Shown piece by piece: positions 60,250-64,000 of a DNA stretch of 64,000 nucleotides. The stretch is taken from positions 4,511,058-4,575,057 of the forward strand of contig NC_019936.1 of the NCBI RefSeq assembly GCF_000327065.1, given 5' to 3'. A program made the translations under genes and the position numbers. This DNA comes from Stutzerimonas stutzeri RCH2 (lineage in GTDB: Bacteria > Pseudomonadota > Gammaproteobacteria > Pseudomonadales > Pseudomonadaceae). A model generated the notes under the pieces. The model was not told where the DNA came from and did no database searches. It saw nothing but the letters and a program-made list of their open reading frames with translations. Each line of letters begins with the position of its first letter. Positions within the stretch are counted from its first letter, which is position 1.

Positions 60250-61617
60250 TTACTTGCCTATGCAGAAGCTCGAGAAGATGCGCCCGAGCAGGTCATCGGA
60301 GCTGAATGCGCCAGTGATCTCGCCCAGTGCCTGTTGTGCCAGACGCAGGTCCTCGGCGAGCAGCTCACCGGCGCCGGCCAGCGTCAGCTGGTCGTAACCG
60401 TGCCGCAGATGCTCGTCGGCCAGGCGCAGTGCATCGAGGTGCCGGCGCCGCGCGCTGAAGCTGCTTTCGGCGGTCTGCTCGTACCCCATGCACTGCTTCA
60501 GGTGTTCACGCAGCAGCTCGATGCCTTCGCCTGAACGCGCGCAAAGGCTTAGCGTCACATGCCCATCGGCGCTGACGCTCAGAGCAATCGCCTCTCCGCT
60601 GAGGTCGGCCTTGTTGCGGATCAGCGTTACCCTGCTCGGCTCCGGGCTGAAGTCCAGGAACTCGGGCCACAGCGCGAGCGGATCCTCAGCCTCTGGTGCG
60701 CTGGCGTCGACCATCAGCAAGATACGGTCCGCCTCGCCGATAGCGCTGAGGGCGCGCTGCACGCCGATGCGCTCGACCTGATCCTCGGTATCACGCAGGC
60801 CGGCGGTATCGACCACGTGCAAGGGCATGCCATCGATGAGGATGTGTTCGCGCAGCACGTCACGGGTGGTTCCGGCGATATCGGTAACGATGGCCGCCTC
60901 ACGGCCTGCCAGCGCATTGAGCAGGCTGGACTTGCCGGCATTGGGCCGACCGGCGATGACCACGGTCATCCCGTCACGCAGCAAGGCGCCCTGCCCTGCC
61001 TCACGCAACACTGTGGATAACTCTTCGCGCACGCCGTTGAGCTGTTCCAGCACGTGGCCATCGGCGAGAAAGTCGATTTCTTCTTCAGGAAAATCGATCG
61101 CTGCCTCAACGTAGATGCGCAGCTGAATCAGCTTTTCGGTCAGTTGATGCACCCGTCGCGAGAATTCGCCTTGCAGCGAGCGCACCGCATTGCGCGCCGC
61201 CTGGGTGGAGCTGGCTTCGATAAGGTCGGCAATGGCTTCGGCCTGGGCGAGATCGAGCTTGTCGTTGAGAAAGGCGCGCTCGCTGAACTCTCCGGGCCGC
61301 GCGAGTCGCACGCCGAGCTCGACACAACGTTGCAGCAGCATATCCAACACAACCGGGCCGCCATGCCCCTGCAGTTCGAGCACGTCTTCGCCGGTAAACG
61401 AATGCGGTCCCGGAAAGAACAACAGCAGGCCTTCGTCGATCACTTCGCCGTCGTCAGCATGAAACGCGCCGTAGTGCGCATGCCGTGGCGTTGGCTCGCG
61501 GCCGCTCAGGGTAATCGCGATCGCTCTGGCACGCGGACCGGATACACGGACGATGCCGACGCCTCCGCGGCCAGGAGCTGTGGCGACAGCGGCGATGGTG
61601 TCGCGAACTGGATTCAT
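60250..61617 (-). CDS. mnmE: tRNA modification GTPase MnmE (TrmE)
   Basis: 455 residues: N-terminal tetrahydrofolate-binding domain ([23 protein letters not shown]), helical domain, and an inserted G domain with [24 protein letters not shown] (K-loop/G2), DTAGLRD and NKADL. The C-terminal CIGK (FCIGK) is the catalytic cysteine motif. The ATG at 61617 has AAGGAGG upstream. Works with MnmG. Confidence 0.97.
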   Translation of the reverse strand: MNPVRDTIAAVATAPGRGGVGIVRVSGPRARAIAITLSGREPTPRHAHYGAFHADDGEVIDEGLLLFFPGPHSFTGEDVLELQGHGGPVVLDMLLQRCVELGVRLARPGEFSERAFLNDKLDLAQAEAIADLIEASSTQAARNAVRSLQGEFSRRVHQLTEKLIQLRIYVEAAIDFPEEEIDFLADGHVLEQLNGVREELSTVLREAGQGALLRDGMTVVIAGRPNAGKSSLLNALAGREAAIVTDIAGTTRDVLREHILIDGMPLHVVDTAGLRDTEDQVERIGVQRALSAIGEADRILLMVDASAPEAEDPLALWPEFLDFSPEPSRVTLIRNKADLSGEAIALSVSADGHVTLSLCARSGEGIELLREHLKQCMGYEQTAESSFSARRRHLDALRLADEHLRHGYDQLTLAGAGELLAEDLRLAQQALGEITGAFSSDDLLGRIFSSFCIGK

Positions 61618-61645
61618 GCGGCCTCCTTTCTGGATGGCAGATAGC

Positions 61646-61669
61646 AAAACGCCCCAATCAAGGGGCGTT
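61646..61669 (-). terminator. terminator-like hairpin between yidC and mnmE
   Basis: AACGCCCC (61648-61655) pairs with GGGGCGTT (61662-61669) around AATCAA; the minus strand continues TTTTGC. The T-run is short. Confidence 0.6.
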
Positions 61670-61690
61670 CTGCATTTGGCTGTTGAGACG

Positions 61691-63361
61691 TCAGGCTGTC
61701 TTCGCCGCCGCCTCGATCTGCCGGGTAATGTACCACTGCTGGGCGATGGACAGGACGTTGTTGACGACCCAGTACAGCACCAGACCAGCTGGGAACCAGA
61801 GGAAGAAGAAGGTGAAGATGATCGGCAACAGCTTCATCACCCGCGCCTGCATCGGATCCGGTGGCGTCGGGTTGAGCTGCTGCTGGATGAACATGGTCAC
61901 GCCCATGATGATCGGCAGGATGAAGAACGGATCCTTGATCGACAGGTCGGTGATCCAGAACATCCAGGGCGCCTGGCGCATCTCGACGCTTTCCAAGAGT
62001 ACCCAGTACAGCGCAAGGAAGACCGGCATCTGCACCAGAATCGGCAGGCAGCCGCCCAGCGGATTGATCTTCTCCTTCTTGTACAGCTCCATCATCGCCT
62101 GGGACATCTTCTGGCGATCATCACCGAACTGTTCCTTCAAAGCCTGCATCTTCGGCGAAACGGCACGCATGCGTGCCATCGAACGATAGCTGGCGGCGGA
62201 GAGCGGGAAGAAGGCAAGCTTGATGATGATCGTCAGGACGATGATCGACCAACCCCAGTTGCCCAGCAGTGCGTGGATGTTTTCCAGCAGCCAGAAGATC
62301 GGCTGGGCGATGAACCAGAGGATGCCGTAGTCGACGGTCAGACGCAGACCGGGCGACAGTTCTTCCAGTTTGTCCTGGCTCTTCGGACCGGCATACAGCG
62401 TGGCACCGGTTTCACCCTGAGCGCCTGCCGCTACGGTGACCGCCGGGCCGGTGAAGCCAATGATGTAGTTGCCCTGGCTGTCCTTGCGGGTCTGCACCTG
62501 GTTGGTGTCTTCGGCCTGAGGGATCCAGGCGGTGACGAAATAGTGCTGCAGCCAGGCGATCCAGCCGCCCTGCACGGTTTCACGCAGGTTCTTGTCGTCC
62601 ATGTCGCCCATGGAAACCTTGCGATACGGCTCGTCCTTGGTCCACAGAGCCGCACCCAGGTAGGTGGCGGTACCAGTGGCGGTGCTCGAAGACGGGTCGC
62701 CACTCTTGTCGCGCTTGAGCTGACCGAACAGATAACCGGTCCAGGGCTGTTCGCTCTGGTTGTCGATCAGGTAGTTCACTTTCAGCGCGTAGTTGCCGCG
62801 CTCGAGAGTGAAACGCTTGATGTAGTTGACGCCGTCAGCGCTGTAGTTGAGATCGACGACCAGCTGGTCCTGACCCTCGGCCAGCTGGTACTCGGTCTTC
62901 TCGCTGCTGTACTGAGGGCGGCCGCTGGCCTGGTCCGGACCATCCCCGATCAGGCCGCTCTGGGCCTCATAGGTACGCTCGCCGCTGCGTTCGAACAGCT
63001 GAAACGGTACATCCGGACGATCCTGACGACGCGGGAACTGCGGCAGGTGCAGCTCGACGATGTCACCACCACGTGGGTCGATGGCCACATCCAGCACATC
63101 GGTACGCACGCGGATCAGCTGGCTGCTCGGCGCCGTGGCCGGCAGGGCACTGGCCTGTTGCTGACCAGCCACTGCTGGCACGTCATCGGCATTGCCTTCG
63201 CTGGTAGCGCTGGGACTATCCGGAAGGGTTGGAACGCCAGGCTGGCTTTGCGCGGTTTCGGCAGGCAACGCTGCCTGACCGTAGTCCTGATTCCATTGAA
63301 GAACCATCAGGTAGGCAACGACTGCTAGTGCTACGAGCAGTATCGAGCGTTTGATATCCAT
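61691..63361 (-). CDS. yidC: membrane protein insertase YidC
   Basis: 556-residue insertase: N-terminal helix ([19 protein letters not shown]), large periplasmic domain (about 70-340), then five C-terminal helices with [40 protein letters not shown] and [19 protein letters not shown]. It lies two bases from yidD, in the rnpA-yidD-yidC order. Confidence 0.96.
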   Translation of the reverse strand: MDIKRSILLVALAVVAYLMVLQWNQDYGQAALPAETAQSQPGVPTLPDSPSATSEGNADDVPAVAGQQQASALPATAPSSQLIRVRTDVLDVAIDPRGGDIVELHLPQFPRRQDRPDVPFQLFERSGERTYEAQSGLIGDGPDQASGRPQYSSEKTEYQLAEGQDQLVVDLNYSADGVNYIKRFTLERGNYALKVNYLIDNQSEQPWTGYLFGQLKRDKSGDPSSSTATGTATYLGAALWTKDEPYRKVSMGDMDDKNLRETVQGGWIAWLQHYFVTAWIPQAEDTNQVQTRKDSQGNYIIGFTGPAVTVAAGAQGETGATLYAGPKSQDKLEELSPGLRLTVDYGILWFIAQPIFWLLENIHALLGNWGWSIIVLTIIIKLAFFPLSAASYRSMARMRAVSPKMQALKEQFGDDRQKMSQAMMELYKKEKINPLGGCLPILVQMPVFLALYWVLLESVEMRQAPWMFWITDLSIKDPFFILPIIMGVTMFIQQQLNPTPPDPMQARVMKLLPIIFTFFFLWFPAGLVLYWVVNNVLSIAQQWYITRQIEAAAKTA

Positions 63362-63363
63362 GG

Positions 63364-63609
63364 TTACTCGGCCATCGGAGATGAATTGGAAGTGTTAGGG
63401 GAAGGCACGGGATCGTAGCCACCGGGATTCCACGGGTGGCAGCGTCCCAACCTGCGCAGACTCAGCCAGCCGCCACGCAGCAGACCATGATTTTCGATGG
63501 CCTCGAGCGCATAGCAGGAGCAGCTTGGATAGAAACGACAGTGACTGGCCATCATGGGACTGATGGCGTACTGGTAGACCTTGATCGAAGCGATGGCCAA
63601 TTTACGCAT
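63364..63609 (-). CDS. yidD: membrane protein insertion efficiency factor YidD
   Basis: 81 residues: [31 protein letters not shown] and [15 protein letters not shown], the Cys-rich signature of YidD, with an N-terminal amphipathic region. Overlaps the rnpA end by eight bases. Confidence 0.94.
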   Translation of the reverse strand: MRKLAIASIKVYQYAISPMMASHCRFYPSCSCYALEAIENHGLLRGGWLSLRRLGRCHPWNPGGYDPVPSPNTSNSSPMAE

Positions 63610-63997
63610 GGGTGCTGTTGGCGGCTCCAGGTTCGACGGCGGTCTTGGATGGGCTGCGTGACAGTCGCTTCCAGAGCTTGGCGAATTGCTTCGCCAGTTC
63701 GGGATTGTCCAGATCAGCCAATCCCTTGCGGGCGACGATCACGATGTCCCAGCCCGCCAGTTCCAGTTGATGATGGCGAAAGGTCTCACGTATCTGCCGC
63801 TTGATGCGGTTACGTTCAACCGAAAGCTTGACGCTTTTCTTGCCGATCACCAGCCCGAGGCGGGGATGCTGCAGATCGTTCTCTCGTGCCAGCAGCAGGA
63901 CGTTCCTGCCCGGCACCTTACCGGAAGGGGAGTCGAAGACTGCCTTGAATTGGCGGGGAGTAAGCAGTCGCTTTTCCCGGCCGAAGCCCCGACTCAC
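63602..63997 (-). CDS. rnpA: ribonuclease P protein component
   Basis: 131 residues from a GTG at 63997 ([20 protein letters not shown]). The RNR motif is in [20 protein letters not shown]. It supports the RNA subunit in 5' maturation of tRNAs. The true start may be a codon or two upstream, beyond the window edge, since P. aeruginosa begins MVSRDF. rpmH and dnaA should follow. Confidence 0.93.
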   Translation of the reverse strand: MSRGFGREKRLLTPRQFKAVFDSPSGKVPGRNVLLLARENDLQHPRLGLVIGKKSVKLSVERNRIKRQIRETFRHHQLELAGWDIVIVARKGLADLDNPELAKQFAKLWKRLSRSPSKTAVEPGAANSTHA

Positions 63998-64000
63998 TAC

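Overview
The window looks like a chromosomal segment from the replication-origin region of a high-GC gammaproteobacterium, most probably Pseudomonas/Stutzerimonas (P. stutzeri-like). The reasons are the gene order rnpA-yidD-yidC-mnmE ... mnmG-rsmG-parA-parB-atpIBEFHAGDC-glmU-glmR-glmS, the close match of many proteins to Pseudomonas families, and the interspersed repeats of a kind I recall from P. stutzeri genomes. rnpA lies at the right edge, so rpmH and dnaA should follow just outside. There are no tRNA or rRNA genes, CRISPR arrays, prophages or intact insertion sequences.

Layout, left to right. 1-5800: 5' part of an SLC13/DASS anion transporter, the large catalase KatE, and the methionine importer metNIQ. 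5800-14800: a repeat-rich intergenic region, a zinc alcohol dehydrogenase, a VOC protein, a gamma-carbonic-anhydrase-like protein, oligopeptidase A (prlC) coupled to a small zinc protein, a DUF1835 protein, an acyltransferase, a radical SAM gene behind a strong LexA box, and a second repeat cluster. 14800-23600: the caa3-type cytochrome oxidase cluster (coxB, coxA, a 31-codon coupled ORF, ctaG, coxC, a DUF2909 gene on the opposite strand, SURF1, an assembly-like protein, ctaA, ctaB, SCO). 23680-29010: a cell-surface-signalling iron uptake set (sigma factor, FecR, STN-type TonB receptor, PepSY protein). 29175-32042: small genes, a COG0523 GTPase and a parS-like site. 32271-38034: a four-gene bacteriophytochrome operon (bphP, response regulator, hybrid kinase, heme oxygenase).

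38096-54000 is the conserved minus-strand block glmS, glmR, glmU, the complete nine-gene atp operon, parB, parA, rsmG and mnmG. Upstream of mnmG lies a non-coding stretch with a 26% GC segment and a cluster of DnaA-box-like 9-mers, resembling an E. coli-type oriC. 54300-59975 is a complete seven-gene Mrp/Mnh cation/proton antiporter operon placed between mnmG and mnmE. The window closes with mnmE, yidC, yidD and rnpA.

The most interesting signals are the mnmG-side origin-like region beside an apparently inserted mnh operon, a parS-like site about 20 kb from parAB, the LexA box before the radical SAM gene, the phytochrome operon with its heme oxygenase last, the 31-codon ORF bridging coxA and ctaG, and a palindromic candidate operator upstream of glmR.
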